A DNA stretch of 64,000 bases from Xestospongia bergquistia (GCA_963965975.1 OZ014415.1:1803001-1867000); one strand, 5' to 3'; shown: positions 39,101 through 53,136, numbered from the stretch's first letter. Numbers and translations are program-made. The notes: generated by a model from the letters alone, not told the origin.

Positions 39101-40593
39101 TAAAAAATTGTAATGGTGTATACTTAATTCATTAGAATTAGAATTACAATCACTGGCTTATTAGTCATAAAATAATGATACTGGATTTTATTTTAAGCTG
39201 AATACCAATGCAGGAAATAGACTGTAATTAGTGTCAGAAGAAGAAGACCATTTACAATCAATATTAGTCCTGTTCACATCCATTCTTTCTCTTACTATCA
39301 ATTATTCACAAAGAAAATAGCTTCTCCAAGAGTAGTTGTTGATATAAACTAATGAAATAACTAGTTTTGTTTCTGAAGTGTTAAAAATGAGACCTCCATA
39401 CTTTGTAGAGTTGATTGTCATTACATTTGAATAGGACAATCCAAGTAATGCCTACATAAGCTCTGCTACTGTGAACTTATATGTAATAGATAAAGATTTT
39501 AATATACTTATAGCCATCTAATGTTTTGTTAGACTTCATTTGGTCATAGTTACTGAAGACTAAGTGTAAATTGTCTATGAGACTATTAAGTGATATTATT
39601 ATACATAGCTAAGTGTATATTATTGTTTTAATTGTCAGTGAATAGCTTGTAACTAAAATCTCACATTTACAAGTTATGGAGAAAAATTAATGTGTTGTAG
39701 TAAGTCAAAAACCTTGCAGAGCATGTCCATTACATGGAGGCTGGAATTTAGGTATAGATTGTTTGACCTCATTTCAAATTGTTAATAAGATAGTATTAAA
39801 GAAAAAGGTTATTTTATAATAATTTGTAAGTGCATTTTCTGGATTTACTATTGATAAATATTTTACTGATGTGCTTATTCTCTTTCCAGTATATTTGTCT
39901 GAATCTGAATCCGATTTGTATAATGGACTGTATCTTGTAATTGGAGTGGTAATGACAGCAGTTGTTTGTTTATCTTGCAATATCTTACTTATACTGATTA
40001 TCATGATTGTGTGTGTTAAGAATTATAAAAAGAATGAATTTAATGATGACCTGAGATCACAGTAAGAAATCAAAAATATTAATACTATTTAAAATTTATT
40101 ATTCCATATCAGACAAACCAATGACATGGATGTAGAAGTTATCACATTTTGAAGTTCCAATATGTGATATTTTGCCACATGAAGAGCACGACATACCTGT
40201 GGTTAATGCTGATTATGAGATACCAGTAGTTACTACAGATATAACAGTAACTCCATGTCCACTGTATATTACTACAACATTCACTGAGACAGAAGTGATA
40301 CCAGTAGTTACAGTTACCACTGATTGTGGATACAAAGATATTGATACCAATCCAGAGTCTATTGTTGTTACTACACCAACTAAAGTGTTAGTTAATAGTT
40401 AATAGTATTACACTGTCAGTTATATTATGCTTACAGAAGTGTTCCTGTAGAGGTACTATACGATAAGATTTTAGATGAGTCTTTAGCAGCAGCAGATTAT
40501 GAGATACCAGTAGTTACTATAGATATACCAGAAACTCCATGTCCAGCTTATGTTACTTCAACATTCACTGAGACAGAAATGAAGATAGACTAA
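36163..40593 (+). pseudogene. IgGFc-binding N-terminal / Calx-beta x2 / TM receptor, disrupted
   Basis: Exon layout of the 7833 gene is kept: 36163-36241 (signal peptide), 36291-37698, 37749-37880, 37952-37972, 38155-38355, 38404-38550, 38594-38790, 39890-40061 (TM helix), then tail exons ending with TAA at 40591-40593. The IgGFc exon has a one-base deletion near 36851-36862, a stop at 37048-37050 (TGG to TGA), another one-base loss near 37076, and stops at 37404-37406 and 37494-37496. The second Calx-beta exon has a frameshift near 38636. Two tail exons are fused by a deletion near 40130-40160. The final exons with YEIP repeats (40437-40593) remain readable. Many independent lesions make this a true pseudogene, not a sequencing error. 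Intron 38791-39889 is alignable with 10443-11352. Confidence 0.9.
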
Positions 40594-43500
40594 CTGTGTT
40601 AATGTAGCGTATATTTGCTGTAGTAAATATAATTCCTTTAGGAGTGTTAAGGGTATGAATTGGGTGAATTGTTCACGTTTTGGTACACTTTTGATATTTC
40701 TTCTATAATAATTGCAAATTAAAAGAGGCATAACATTTCTCTATGTTGCATTTGTAACTATAGAACTGCTAGTTGGTTATGAATGTACTACACTACAATC
40801 AATTAGAGAAATGGCTTCTGATGATCTATAAATATAAGTCTCGTCAGAAGATCTACCCACCTGATAGCGCGGGCTCTATTTGGACTGTTGATTTAAATTC
40901 CAACGTGTACTTGGCCTTTTCATTCTCAACTGCACAATTTTCGCTTCTATTTTATGTAGTAAAGGGAACTATCAATAGAGGGAGCAAGAAGGAAGAAGAA
41001 GAAGGTAAAGAATTGTTCTATTAGCTGTAATTGTAAGTGTCCAATGGTTATTATTTTCCTGCCTATATAATGGCTCATAAAGACATGTAATAAACTTAAT
41101 GTGTATTATCTTCATTATATTAAAATTAAGGATAGCTCATATATAAGATAAATGCATAATTCAGCATGTTAAAAATATGAGACAATTAGAATTTTAGTCA
41201 GAGATGTAAATAGATCAGCAAAGTTAAACAGCCTTTTTTTAAATTTGTATATATCAACACTGTTATTCTGTATGTGCATATTGCTATATCTATCATTTTA
41301 ACGAAAATACTATATATTATTTATTTCAACCTTATAATACTGATTCTCTGTGACTTGCCATTACTTGTGTCCCTGCAGTTCATGTCTGCCAGTCAGATTC
41401 TTTCAAACTTTTCAATACTTTAAATCATATATTGATGACTACATCTAAAATTTAGTCGTAGACCTTCAACTCTGCCATTGAGCCATTAATAATAATAATG
41501 ATGATAATAATATTTGTTGCCATTGTTAAAATAAGTTGGTTGTTTTAACTGTTTTAGTCATTTAGACTGCGTGAATCCATAAAAATACATTAATTGATAA
41601 GATAACAATATACACTAATGAAACTTTACAGTTTATGTACTTAATATTAAAAAAGGACACATGTGTAGTAGGATGTTCTTAGGGACAGCCCTTATGATAT
41701 CCATAATGACACTGTAATGTTATCTGTTGTAGTATCAAAAGCTCAAAGCTGGATTCCAATCCTTCTTGTTAAAATTATATCATCAACACATTTAAGCCAA
41801 TCCAGCTGTCTGTACTCTAGGACCTTTATTTATTATAGAGTTTAGTGTGAATGAAGGACAGTAAACTGATCTAGTTTTGAGAAAGGAATTGCTAAAAGGT
41901 TATAGAGAGCAACTATTATATAATTATAATAATTAATCATAACCATTTGGCTATGAGACAGTCTCAGTTGAATGCTCTAGATCCAAACATACCTGTTACA
42001 CTATTTACAAACTATTAGCACAATTGTGAATTGATTCCTTGATCTCTCTCCAGTTAAAATTCCATCATTATTAGCAAACATTCCAATAATAGTATACTTT
42101 AAATAGCATTTAGACTTTTCACCTGTTGTCTTCATTACCAGAATCTTATCGATATCATGTGAGCCTAATATTGAGTTACTACAAAACCAAGACTTGTCTT
42201 ACTCAATACGTACAAAGCTAACTAGAAGCCAAAAAAATACTCTTTGTTGTTAATGTACAATAACTGAAACTATCAGCGAGAGATAGACACTATTTCAACT
42301 TAATTAACTGAGTTAGTTTAGTTGAAATAGTATCTGCTTATAGCTTCAATTGAAGTCATTCAATTACTATAGGAAAGTGGGTGCAAAAGCAATGTGGTTG
42401 TAGATGTATCTAGTTGGCTTTATGTATATCGTGTTATACAAGTTTTGGCCTTCTATCAACTTAGAAAAGGCATTACATAACATTGATGAAACTGTGGTAA
42501 TAAAGACCTCAGCTTGAATGACAAAATGCTTTGTTCAGTGTAACAATAATGTTTAGGAATGGCATTAACAATATTTGAACAATTACTTTTATTCCATTGG
42601 AGAGTGAGAGGCTACTTTGCAATACTCAATCGACCTTATTCATAATCCATAGTGATAGCTCTCCTAAGTATGCATGTTTAATATGTGTGCTTTATTATGA
42701 TCAGATAATAGTAGTCTATTAAAAATTATCTTTGAAAGTTATTTTGGTTAATGGTAAACTACTTTTAATACAGCCAAATGTTTCTACAAGTCAACGAAGA
42801 CTGCTACATCTGTGTAGCTTCATCTATAGAATAGTTAATGGTATAATATAATACTTCAATAGTACAACACATTGTTATACAGTATTTATATGGAAAGTTA
42901 ATACTATGGTATTTTATAATATTGACAAGAGAATTGTTATCTACATAATTGTGTGGCCAGTTTATCTTTGTTGTTATTGGAGTAAGATAAGTTATCTTTC
43001 CAGGAAGTAAGTAATGATCATGTGGTTAACATGTCAGGTCACTGACATAACATGATTCCTCTTATAGTCATGTGGTCTCTATTATATAACAATCTGCTTG
43101 AAATAAAGGTATCCATGAATGATAAATCTCTCTGTGTGTATTTTGACATTTCATTTTTAAAGACTACAAGTAATACCCCTCACATACTGGATTAACATCA
43201 CCTTGAAAAGGTTTTTGGCCTAAGTAATGTGATGTTAAACAGAATCTTCATCGCTTTGACAATTAACTACATAGATTATACACTGTCATCAGTATATTTT
43301 AGTGATGACAATGTGTGATGTTTATTAATTTTGTTCTTTATTCTTTATAATTTATTGTAAATGACCACAACATAGATTGGTTAGATTAAACAATCTATTT
43401 TACAGTGCTTAATATACATTTCAATTAAATATTGAAATGGTTGTAGTATTTTTAAAACATTAGTATGTTTGTATTCTCATATTATCCATTACAATATTTA

Positions 43501-44000
43501 TTTATTGACTTGATTGAAAAAGTAAAACTGTCATAATAACACTAAAGAAATAACACTAAATAAACATGACATGTAAAGACATGTCAAAATGGATTGTTTG
43601 ATTTGGTTATTTGCATTTGCAAACAATAAAAAAACGAGATTAGTAAACATCATACACTGTCATTACTTAAATAAACTGATTAATTGTCATTATGAGATTA
43701 ATGAAAATTCTGTTTAACATCTTATTAGTTAGACAAAATAAGATAGATGTTGTAAGAGCAATCACTATGTAATTTGTGTAATATGTGTCATTGTGTGTAT
43801 GGTATTGTTATAGAATTGATAATTGAACATCACTTGGTACTACATATTATAATATTAATAAATAAACATATATTACTGCAATAAATAACAACATTATATT
43901 TAGTAAATAACCAGAAGTCATAAACTTGTTAGATCTCAATCTTTTATTTATTAAGGAACGAACACATCTACTCTCTACAAGTGTGGTAACTGTAATCATC
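40594..44000. other. intergenic region
   Basis: No gene supported. It mirrors 11988-15961: the flank element at 40840-41010, a decayed copy of the unknown minus-strand fragment near 42050-42115, a block at 42598-42900 matching 13090-13430, and the conserved block at 43225-43350. A short inverted repeat (42289-42300 against 42320-42331, actatttcaact / agttgaaatagt) could form a hairpin. The promoter box before 44001 is degraded (ttatttattaagg). Confidence 0.6.
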
Positions 44001-46571
44001 ATGACCAGAGTTATTGTCATCTTGATGTTACTGGATTGTTACTGTAATGCTGTTGTAGATATTGACAAAAGAACCAGAGGTAATAATGACACTTAATAAA
44101 TATACTTTATATATTAAATATTTCCTAGGTATTCCTATGGATGTCTCACATGAAGGGAATTTCTTTTGTTTTGCCTTCATAAGAAACAAAGCAAACACAG
44201 AACCTTTCAATGGTAGAGAAGCTCCTAGAAATCTAGGAATATTTATAACCACATTAAACTCAAATCCAGTTGATTATCATATTCGATCTGGTAGTATTGG
44301 CTATACAAAGACTGGTACAGTCACAGCTGGAACAATTGTAAGAGAAGAATATATGACACCAAAAGTACAAGAAGTGAATGCAGCAACAACTTCAGTTGGT
44401 ATAATTGTGGAAACAATTAATTCAAGTCAAACAATTCAGGTGATGGGATTTAGCGATTCTTTTGGTAACGCTGATGGCTTTCTAGCTGTTCCAATAATAC
44501 AGTATAAATCGAATTTTACATATGGTTATGCTAGTCTAACTGCATCAGCTCGAAGTTTTAACAGCATGGTAGCTGTAGTTGCTTGCGATGACATAGCTGA
44601 AGATGATATTACATATTCAACTGAAAATCCATTTTTGGCAGTAAGTTCTTTTGTAAAAAACCAATTTGTGCTTCCAAATCAAAAAACTTTTTCTTCAGCA
44701 GCAATGAGTGAATATAACACTCTAGGTTTACTAAGGGCATCCCAAAATGATCTTACAGGATTTCGAGCTAGCTCTAATCAACCTATTGGATTCATGACTG
44801 GACATGAATGTGGAGAAATACAACGAGGTGAAGATACTTGTGACCATATCACTGAACAGATACCTCCATCTTATACATGGGGTTATAACTTTTTTGTGGC
44901 TCCATTTGAAAAAAGAACAGGTTATGCATTTAAGGTATGGCCAAGGTACAATGGTACTTCCTTCACAGTATTTTGCTCTGATGGAACAATGTTTTACATT
45001 TCAAACTTTCAATTTAATGAAATCAACGTAGACAACAGACAAAGGTTTGAACTAAACAGTCAATCTTATTGTTTTATCCAGTCTGATCGACCATTACTTG
45101 TTATGCAGTATGGTTTCTCACATGAACATGATAATAACAATCAATTTGGTGATCCTAATATGGTTTTAGTAGCTCCTATTAGCCAGTATTTGAACCAACA
45201 TGTCTTTACTACTAATGTCAGTATGTATACTAGACTAAATGATGATTTCACAGATAACTATATATCAGTGACTGTGTTAGCAATGTACTTTGTTCCTAAT
45301 GCCATATTACTAGATGGTACACCATTAGAACCTAATATTACTAAATGGAGTATTATTAACTGCAGTCAAAATGATCCATGTGGTTATGGTATTAGTAAGG
45401 AAGTTAACATTGGTACTCATACAGTTCAACATACAAACCCTAATGCTTCTATTAATGTTATTGTATATGGTTGGAGAATTGAAAAAGGATATGCCTATCC
45501 AGCTGGATATGGTATGAATCCTGTAGGAGGTGAGTGGTATATAAAGATTTAACCTTCTCTACAATCTTTTGACACATAGAAACATTCTACTCACTTGTTG
45601 CACTCAATGAATCATCACTAGAAAATAGTGAAGGACCAATGATTGTTCGAGTATATCGATCAGGAGATGTCAGTCAATCATCAAGTGTAAATTTAAGAAC
45701 ATTTACTACATGTAAGTTATGTTAAATGTTATAGTGGATATTTGATTACCAGTGTTTCTCTCCTTTTATGTTTATCTTCAGCTGGAGACAATGCAGCAAC
45801 GAGTCAGTTTAAATTATAATATTGTATAATTAATTTATAGTATTATTTAATTAATTAAGAAATGAGTTAATATTTAACATTTGATAAAGATTTGACAGAG
45901 TTATAAATTTAATATTTTTCTACAGTTGGATTTTTTGGTGACCTCATATCACAAACACAAAGACTCTTCTTTGTATCTGATCAGACATTTGTAGATGTCT
46001 CATTTATGTTCATGGATGATACTATACCTGAATCTGATGAAACATTTGGTGTTGAACTTGTTCCAAGATATGATCTGACTTTTGGTGTACAATCCAGTGT
46101 TATATTGACCATTATTGATAATGATGGTAAGAAATATTTTATTATCTCAACATTATTATTCTAAACTATACAGGTATCACAATCTTTTTTAAACCTTTAA
46201 CATACTCAGTTACTGAGGGAAATAACAATGTGACAGTTACACTGAGAGCTGAAACTTCTAAACCACTTCCCACATCATCTTCTATTAGAATAAGAGATCG
46301 ATCCACAGGATCAGCTGCAAGTAATAATGATTCATCAATTATAGAATTAATGAATGGTTGATTGTTTTCATAGGTGGTACAGATTATGTACCCTTTAATG
46401 AAGTCATTGATCTTCAAGCTGGAACTACTGGGTTCACATATAATGTCACTATCAGATCAAACCCAGTCACTGAACCAACTGAAACATTTAATGTGATCAT
46501 GTTTTTTGTATCGGGAAACATTCTGAAAGTCACTCAAAATACAGCAACAATTCAAATCTTTGATGATGATA
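44001..46571 (+). CDS. IgGFc-binding N-terminal / Calx-beta x2 protein; no TM exon of its own
   Basis: Exons 44001-44079 (signal peptide MTRVIVILMLLDCYCNA), 44129-45529, 45580-45711, 45782-45802, 45926-46126, 46174-46320, 46374-46571. Open reading frame throughout. It is the block-2 counterpart of 16016-18653 and, like it, ends at a phase-1 donor just before a signal-peptide exon of a TIL/Kunitz-type gene. Joining its last exon to 47093 would give 5022 nt (1673 aa) in frame. Within the IgGFc module GGFxxC-type motifs and GHECGE, CDHITEQIPPSYTWGYNFF and DPNMVLVAP are all present; VVACDDIA replaces the usual VVACGDIA. The upstream TATA-like box is degraded, which may lower its expression. Confidence 0.8.
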
Positions 46572-46961
46572 GTAAGAGATTTTTTAATTGTCTCAACATT
46601 ATTTATGTTAAAATAATGCAACAATATATCATTGATGTTCTTTAAGGTATATAGTTAATAATGAATGTTGATGGTTGTTTGTGGCCCCTTTGTTATTATG
46701 TAGGAGTGATGCTATTGCTATTCCTATTATCTTGTTTTCATTCTTTGAATTAGACTGATGTTAGTATCCCTACATTAATTTCATTTTTTGGAAATTTTTT
46801 AAAATTATTTGTTTAATTTTTTTTTGTGCCACCTATGCTATTATGTATTGGTAATGTAATTGCAATTCTTGGACCAATATTAGTCCTCCTTACATTTACT
46901 TATTTCATTGCTTGTATGCTTATTTTACAAATGAAAGTGTTTGATATTACCTGTAGTTATC
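46572..46961 (+). other. spacer between paired genes (second copy)
   Basis: Counterpart of 18654-19060, with no TTTATAAAG box. The ORF at 46826-47008 contains a hydrophobic run, but it overlaps the signal-peptide exon in another frame and is not kept in the other copy. Confidence 0.5.
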
Positions 46962-49900
46962 ATGATCAGAGTTATTGTCATCTTTATGATACTAGATTGT
47001 TTCTGTAATGCTATTGTTGATATTGACAAAAGAACCAGAGGTAATGATAACACTTAATAATAAATATATTTTATATATTAAATATTTCCTAGGTATTCCT
47101 ATGGATGTCTCACATGAAGGGAATTTCTTTTGTTTTGCCTTCTTAAGAAGCAGAGCAAACATAGAACCTTTCAGTGGTACAGAAGCTCCTAGCGATCTAG
47201 GAATTTTTATAACCACACATAACTTGAATCCAGTTGGTTATCGAATTCGATCTGGTAGTACTGGCTATACAAGGACTGGTACAGTCACAGCTGGAACAAT
47301 TGTAAGAGAAGAATATATGACACCAAATGTAGCAGTAGTAGACAGGACAGCATCGCCTTCAGCTGGTATAATTGTGGAAACAGTAAATTCAAGTCAAACA
47401 ATTCAAGTGATGGGATTTAGTGATTCTTTTGGTTCTAGTGATGGTTTTCTAGCTGTTCCAATAATACAATATAGATCAAATTTTAGATATGATTATGCTA
47501 GTCTATCTGCATCAGCTCGAACTTTTAGCAGCATTGTAGCTGTAGTTGCTTGTGGTGACATATCTGAAAAGGATATTACATATTCAACTGAAAATACAGG
47601 TTCATGTCTAGTGTTTAGTCGCTATATAAAAGATGGAATTGCACTTTCTACAAATGGAGATTTTTTTTCAGGAACAATGAATGAATATAACACTCTAGGT
47701 TTAAGAAGATCATCCCAATATGATTTTACAGGTTTTCGAGCCAGCTCTAATCAACCAATTGGTTTCATGACTGGACATGAATGTGCAGAAATACAACTAG
47801 GTGAAGATACCTGTGACCATATCATTGAACAGATACCTCCATCTTATACATGGGGCTATAACTTTTTTGTGGTTCCATTTGAAGAAAGAAGAGGTTATGT
47901 ATTTAAAGTCTGGCCAAGGTATAAAGGTACTTCGTTTACAGTATATTGCTCTGATGGAACATATTTTAACATCCTAAACTTACAATTTAATGAAATCAAT
48001 GTAGACAACAGACAAAGGTTTGAACTAAACAATCAATCTTATTGTTTTATCCAGTCTGATCGACCATTACTTGTTATGCAGTATGGTTTCTCACATGAAC
48101 ATGATAATAACAATCAATTTGGTGATCCTAATATGGTTTTAGTAGCTCCTATTAGCCAGTATTTGAACAAACATGTCTTTACTACTAATGTCAGTATGTA
48201 TACTAGACTAAATGATGATTTCACATCTCACTACATATCAGTGACTGTGTTAGCAATGTACTTTTTTCCTAATGCCATATTACTAGATGGTACACCATTA
48301 GAACCTAATGTTACTAAATGGAGTATTATTAACTGCAGTCAAAATGATCCATGTGGATATGGTATTAGTAAGAGCGTTAACATTGGTACTCATACAGTCC
48401 AACATACAAACTCTAATGCTTCCATTAATGTTATTGTATATGGTTGGAGAATTAAAAAAGGATATGCCTATCCAGCTGGATATGGTATGAATCCTGTAGG
48501 AGGTGAGTGGTATATAAACATTTAATCTTCTCTACAATCTTTCAACACATAGAAACATTCTACTCACTTGTTGCACTCAATGAATCAGCATTAGAAAGTA
48601 GTCAAGGACCAATGATTGTTCGAGTATATCGATCAGGAGATGTGAGTCAATCATCAACTATAAATTTAAGAACATTTATTACATGTAAGTTATGTTAAAT
48701 GTTGTAGTGGATATTTTATTAACAGTGTTTCTCTCCTTTTATGTTTATCTTCAGCTGGATACAATGCAGCAACAAGTCAGTTTAAATAATAATATTATAT
48801 AATTAATTTAAAGTAATATCTAATTTATTAAGAAATGAGTTAATATTTTAACTTTTGTTAAAGAGATTAGCATAGTTATATAAATTCAATATTATTCTAC
48901 AGTTGGACCTAATGGTGACCTCATATCACAAACTCATACAGTCTCCTTTGTATCTGATCAAACATTTGTAGATGTCTCATTTGTGTTCATGGATGATACT
49001 ACACTTGAATCTGATGAAACATTTGGTGTTGAACTTGTTCCAAGTAATGATTTGACTTTTGGTATACCATCCAGTGTTATACTGACCATTATTGATGATG
49101 ATGGTAAGAAATATTTTATTATCTCCATATTATTATTCCTAACAAATAATAATATTATAAAAATATGACAAAAAAGATTAATTTAACAAAAAGGATTTTA
49201 TTTAAACACTTACCACATGTTGTAAACAGGTTTTTATAATTTTAAAATTGCTGTGGTTACCACCACAACTACTATTTGTAAACTACTGGTATATACCTGC
49301 AGAACAATTGTAATACATGGACCATTATCTGGTAACAATGCATATTATGTATGGACACAACTTCATAAACAGTTGCAGTTTGTGGTAGCAATTTACTAAA
49401 CGCAACTAAATTATTTCTTTAGATACTTGTCCTGCTAATAAGCCAGCACAATATTGTTACAATAATCCTTGTGATCATCAAACTTGCTGTAATTTTCCTG
49501 ATGCTCAATGTGTTCTTGACAACTGTGGACAATGTAAAGCTAGGTTTATACTCAATGGAACTGATGTTACATATCAATGTAGTAAGTTCTGTCAATGATA
49601 TAGTTTAGAGCACTTTTGTTTCATTAACTTCCTTACTCTTAATAGAATCATGCACTGTACAAGGTGCTATATTTAAACCATGTGGAGCTACATGTGTTGA
49701 TACATGTTCTACTAGGAAAAAGAATTTACCAGTTATCTGTTCAGCCTTTTGCAAAGCAGGTTGCACATGCCAAGCAGGACAGGTAAGTGTTTATTTTCAC
49801 CCTCTTTTAAAGTACTTGTAGTTATTTAAAGCAATGTATTAAGAAAAGCCAAAAACTTATATATTTTATGATGATATATCTCCTTAGATTGTGGACGAAT

Positions 49901-51090
49901 CTAGTAACAGATGTGTGTATCCTGATCATTGTTTTTGTCCTACATGTGTTTCCCTACCTACTAACTGCACACAGCCTGTAAATGACACATGTGGTTGTTC
50001 TGTCTGTGGAGGTTAGCCAATGTGGTGCTTCAGTTATGTTACATAGTGCAATTTTTTATATGGAATAGATTGTTCCATTGAAGGTCAAGTGTATCAACAA
50101 AGTCGTACTTGTCCAAAAACATGTTCTAATCCACATATGTTTTGTATTGGGAATGTCTCAGGGTGTGGTTGTCCACCAGGACAACTTATTGATGAAGATA
50201 GAAATTGCTGTGTTCATCCTTATGATTGCCCAAGTATGATTATATATGTCTACTTGTAGTTATTAATGTCATATGTTTATATAATTATAGAAAAGAATCC
50301 ATGTCACCAACCTCCATTTACCGGTCCATGTCATGGTATTTTTCTACGATATTTTTATAATGTTACCAGTCAGAAATGTGAAACATTTATTTACGGAGGT
50401 TGTTATGGAAATGGAAACAACTATTTGTCACTACATGAATGTCAACAACAATGCTCAGGTCAGTAATGTTTGTATTGTGATTACCAAATTGTTTATTGTT
50501 CCTATACTCCAATGTTTATACTATAGCTTGCCCTCCAACCTGCAGTGTTGAATTTTGTTCTGTTAGAAAAAGTGCTATCTGTTCAATGTAAGTTAAATTA
50601 AAGAATTTCAACATAAATTTTGTTTTCTAAATACTACTATATATGTTATTCCTTGACATTTTCTATAGACCTATGACATCTGGTGTTAATTGTCAGTCAG
50701 ACAATTGTACTATCACTAATTGCTGGGCTTGTTATTATTCCTATAACATATTACCATTTCCTAAAATCCCTCCTTCCTGTCCTCATGAATGTGAGAACCC
50801 ATTAGATGAGGAGTGTATGGAGAAATGGGGTCGTTGTGTTCATGAAAGCTTTCTTAGTATCTATAACAAGGTTCGGTTATTATTATATGTAGTAAAGTAT
50901 ATTGTTGACAAATGGCATATGTGAATACAAGAGATAATTACTGTTGTATCTTTACATGATGCTAACTAGTAGTTCTAAAACTTATAGGTGTATTTCAATA
51001 AATAATTACTGTTATGTTACTTTGTAGATTCTACCTCAGTATGTTTATCCAGAAAATTTTCACTGCTGGAACCACAAACCTTGTGTTTGA
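46962..51090 (+). CDS. IgGFc-binding N-terminal / Calx-beta / TIL x2 / Kunitz secreted protein
   Basis: Exons 46962-47040, 47093-48502, 48553-48684, 48755-48775, 48903-49103, 49423-49581, 49646-49782, 49888-50011, 50069-50233, 50291-50458, 50527-50587, 50669-50870, 51028-51090 (TGA). Total 2922 nt (973 aa). Same architecture as the 19061 gene: signal peptide, IgGFc module with the TGSCLVF insertion, one Calx-beta, Cys-rich segment, two TIL domains, Kunitz domain with six Cys and His at P1, Cys-rich C-terminus. The tail exons are nearly identical to those of the 19061 gene, more so than the IgGFc exon, which suggests recent gene conversion or stronger constraint there. A 3.1-kb stretch from its third exon past its 3' end is repeated in inverted orientation at 53204-56319. 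Confidence 0.87.
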
Positions 51091-51692
51091 TATTGATTGT
51101 CTCAGTATTATTAGATACAGTGTGTACTAAATATTAATTAGATTACAGTATTAATATGTAATGACTTTGTTTGAAAACTCTTGTTTGTACAAGTATTTCA
51201 AGTATTTGTATTAAATCACTACTTGTATATACTTTGACCAAGAATATTGTAGGTAGTGTTGTTGATTGATTTAAAATAACTCTTTTTTTCAAAATGATTG
51301 TTTCATTTGGTTAATAAAAGACTCCTTTACATATTCCCTTATTGGAAATGAAAAGATGTGAGGAGGAGCCAAATTATCGAACAATTGTAAACTCACTGGT
51401 ACCAGTGTCATAAAATAAAATATGACATCAGTCACATTCCCAAACTTACACTCTGCTCCGCTGTCTATAGTTACGGATGCTGCCAAATTTGTTCTTGTTG
51501 TTGATCTGTCAAGAATTGTCTCTTGAATCTGATATATTATATTTAATATCATGTACTATAAACTTTAAAATAAAATGAAAGATATATATGTTAGATCTAT
51601 CAGTGATATTAAGAAACAGTCTTCAACTGTTTGATTCTAAATTATTGATATATGATGAATCCATTTCTGTCATAAGTGGACATTGCCTTACA
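48583..51692 (+). repeat. inverted duplication, left arm (3.1 kb)
   Basis: Runs from inside the third exon of the 46962 gene (at aatcagcattagaaag) to 3' flank ending cattgccttaca. The reverse complement is 53204-56319. Every exon length inside is identical between arms. Differences are scattered substitutions and a few intronic indels (3110 against 3116 bp). Confidence 0.92.
51450..51528 (-). other. exon-like fragment of unknown gene (left-arm copy)
   Basis: Mirror copy of 53368-53446. On the minus strand it has an AG acceptor, an open 79-nt exon (IQETILDRSTTRTNLAAS, VTIDSGAE) and a consensus GTAAGT donor. The pattern of strands and hydrophobic positions is compatible with part of a SEA-like fold, but I cannot claim the family. 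Confidence 0.3.
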
Positions 51693-52255
51693 TTGCCTCA
51701 ATGTGGTCATTTTTAATGTTTTACTTCTATTAGTAATTCTTGTCTTTATATTATGTAAATAAAATTAGCGAAAACATCAACTATATATGTATGCGTGTGT
51801 GCTGTTTATTTTTGTGATGTCATTATGATGTTGTAATAATTCTTAACCCTCTTTGTGTATTCACAAGTTATAAGTCCTTTAGAAATTGTAACTTATCCTT
51901 AATCACTGCTACTAATAAATAGAAGTATATATTTATTTGTTTGTTGTAGTCATTAATGATCTTAAACCAATTATGTCATTTCAACCAGTTTTTATTAATA
52001 GCTACTATAGTTTGATGATGTTTCATCTATGCAATCTTCATGACAATCAACAAGTTGTCACTAATTTTTAACCTCATAGATCTACATATAAACTATCAAT
52101 ATATTTAGTCTATAGAGGTGTACTAAGGTAATCACTATAGAACAGGATGCATTTGTGCATTGTATGCTATTACATTGTATTGATATAAACAATCATTAAA
52201 ATCATTACACTGTATCAATGAGGTAGTATATATAATATCATTAAATGACTTCAAG

Positions 52256-52374
52256 ATGTAGTATCATTGATGAACACAAATGAGACATCTACAAATGTCT
52301 GATCAGATACAAAGGAGACTGTCTGGGTTTGTGATATGAGGTCACCATTAGGTCCAACTGTAGAATAATATTGA
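52256..52374 (-). pseudogene. stray antisense piece of a Calx-beta exon
   Basis: Reverse complement of the third Calx-beta exon of the family: intron end with acceptor (tcaatattattctacag), then codons for GPNGDLISQTQTVSFVSDQ and TFVDVSFVF. It interrupts flank sequence that is continuous at 24240-24260 (ttcaatctgtttgtgtaaac). A clean 120-bp insertion of exon plus intron DNA into a flank, not a working exon. Confidence 0.85.
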
Positions 52375-53136
52375 TGTTTGTGTAAACATTTGATATGATA
52401 AACTATGATCTTTACTTTAACAACAGTTTTCTTAATTTAAAAATAATCACATATAAGTCATTGTAGACTGACAAATAATGACCACTAAACACTTACTATT
52501 GCAGTTAATAAGGACATAATATGTACATGTGTTCATGTGGTACCTTTAAATAGTTAAGTATCTTTCATTTAAACAGCATTGTTTACGTAAATCATCATAT
52601 TCAGTTCTATACTAACCTAACACTTCTAAGACAGGTTTAACTTCTTTCTAGAGTTTTCTCTCTTAGCATGTGCTCAGTATATTATAAATACATATTTCTA
52701 TATAATCATATCACTGTGGAAACTGATTGGTTGATTTAACCAATATGTTTATACAGGTTGTATGTAGCTGACTTATTTTGATGCCAAAAAGTAAGCATAA
52801 TATAGTTTTTATATAATCATAAATTTTATTGATTTTTTGAATGGATGTATGCAAACCAAATTAATATGTTCATAAATGGGTTAAAACAACTTGTAATTAC
52901 CTTACCTCTTAAAAGCAATCTATGTCTGCATATATACAATGAAAATAGAAACACTAAAAACGTATGTTGTTTGTTATTGTATTTAAAGAACTATTTGTTT
53001 GTTATAAAAGGATTATGGTGACATTATCTGGTGTTATTACTTTTATACCATTAATATATCCTGATACAATTTAAGACTGCCTTATATGACCTTATATGAC
53101 TAAATAAACAAGCAATGTAAATAAACAACAGGAAGT

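Noticed and set aside
42289-42331. Short inverted repeat (12-bp arms) as a possible regulatory hairpin.
   Set aside because: Such short inverted repeats are expected by chance in AT-rich DNA, and no gene lies near.
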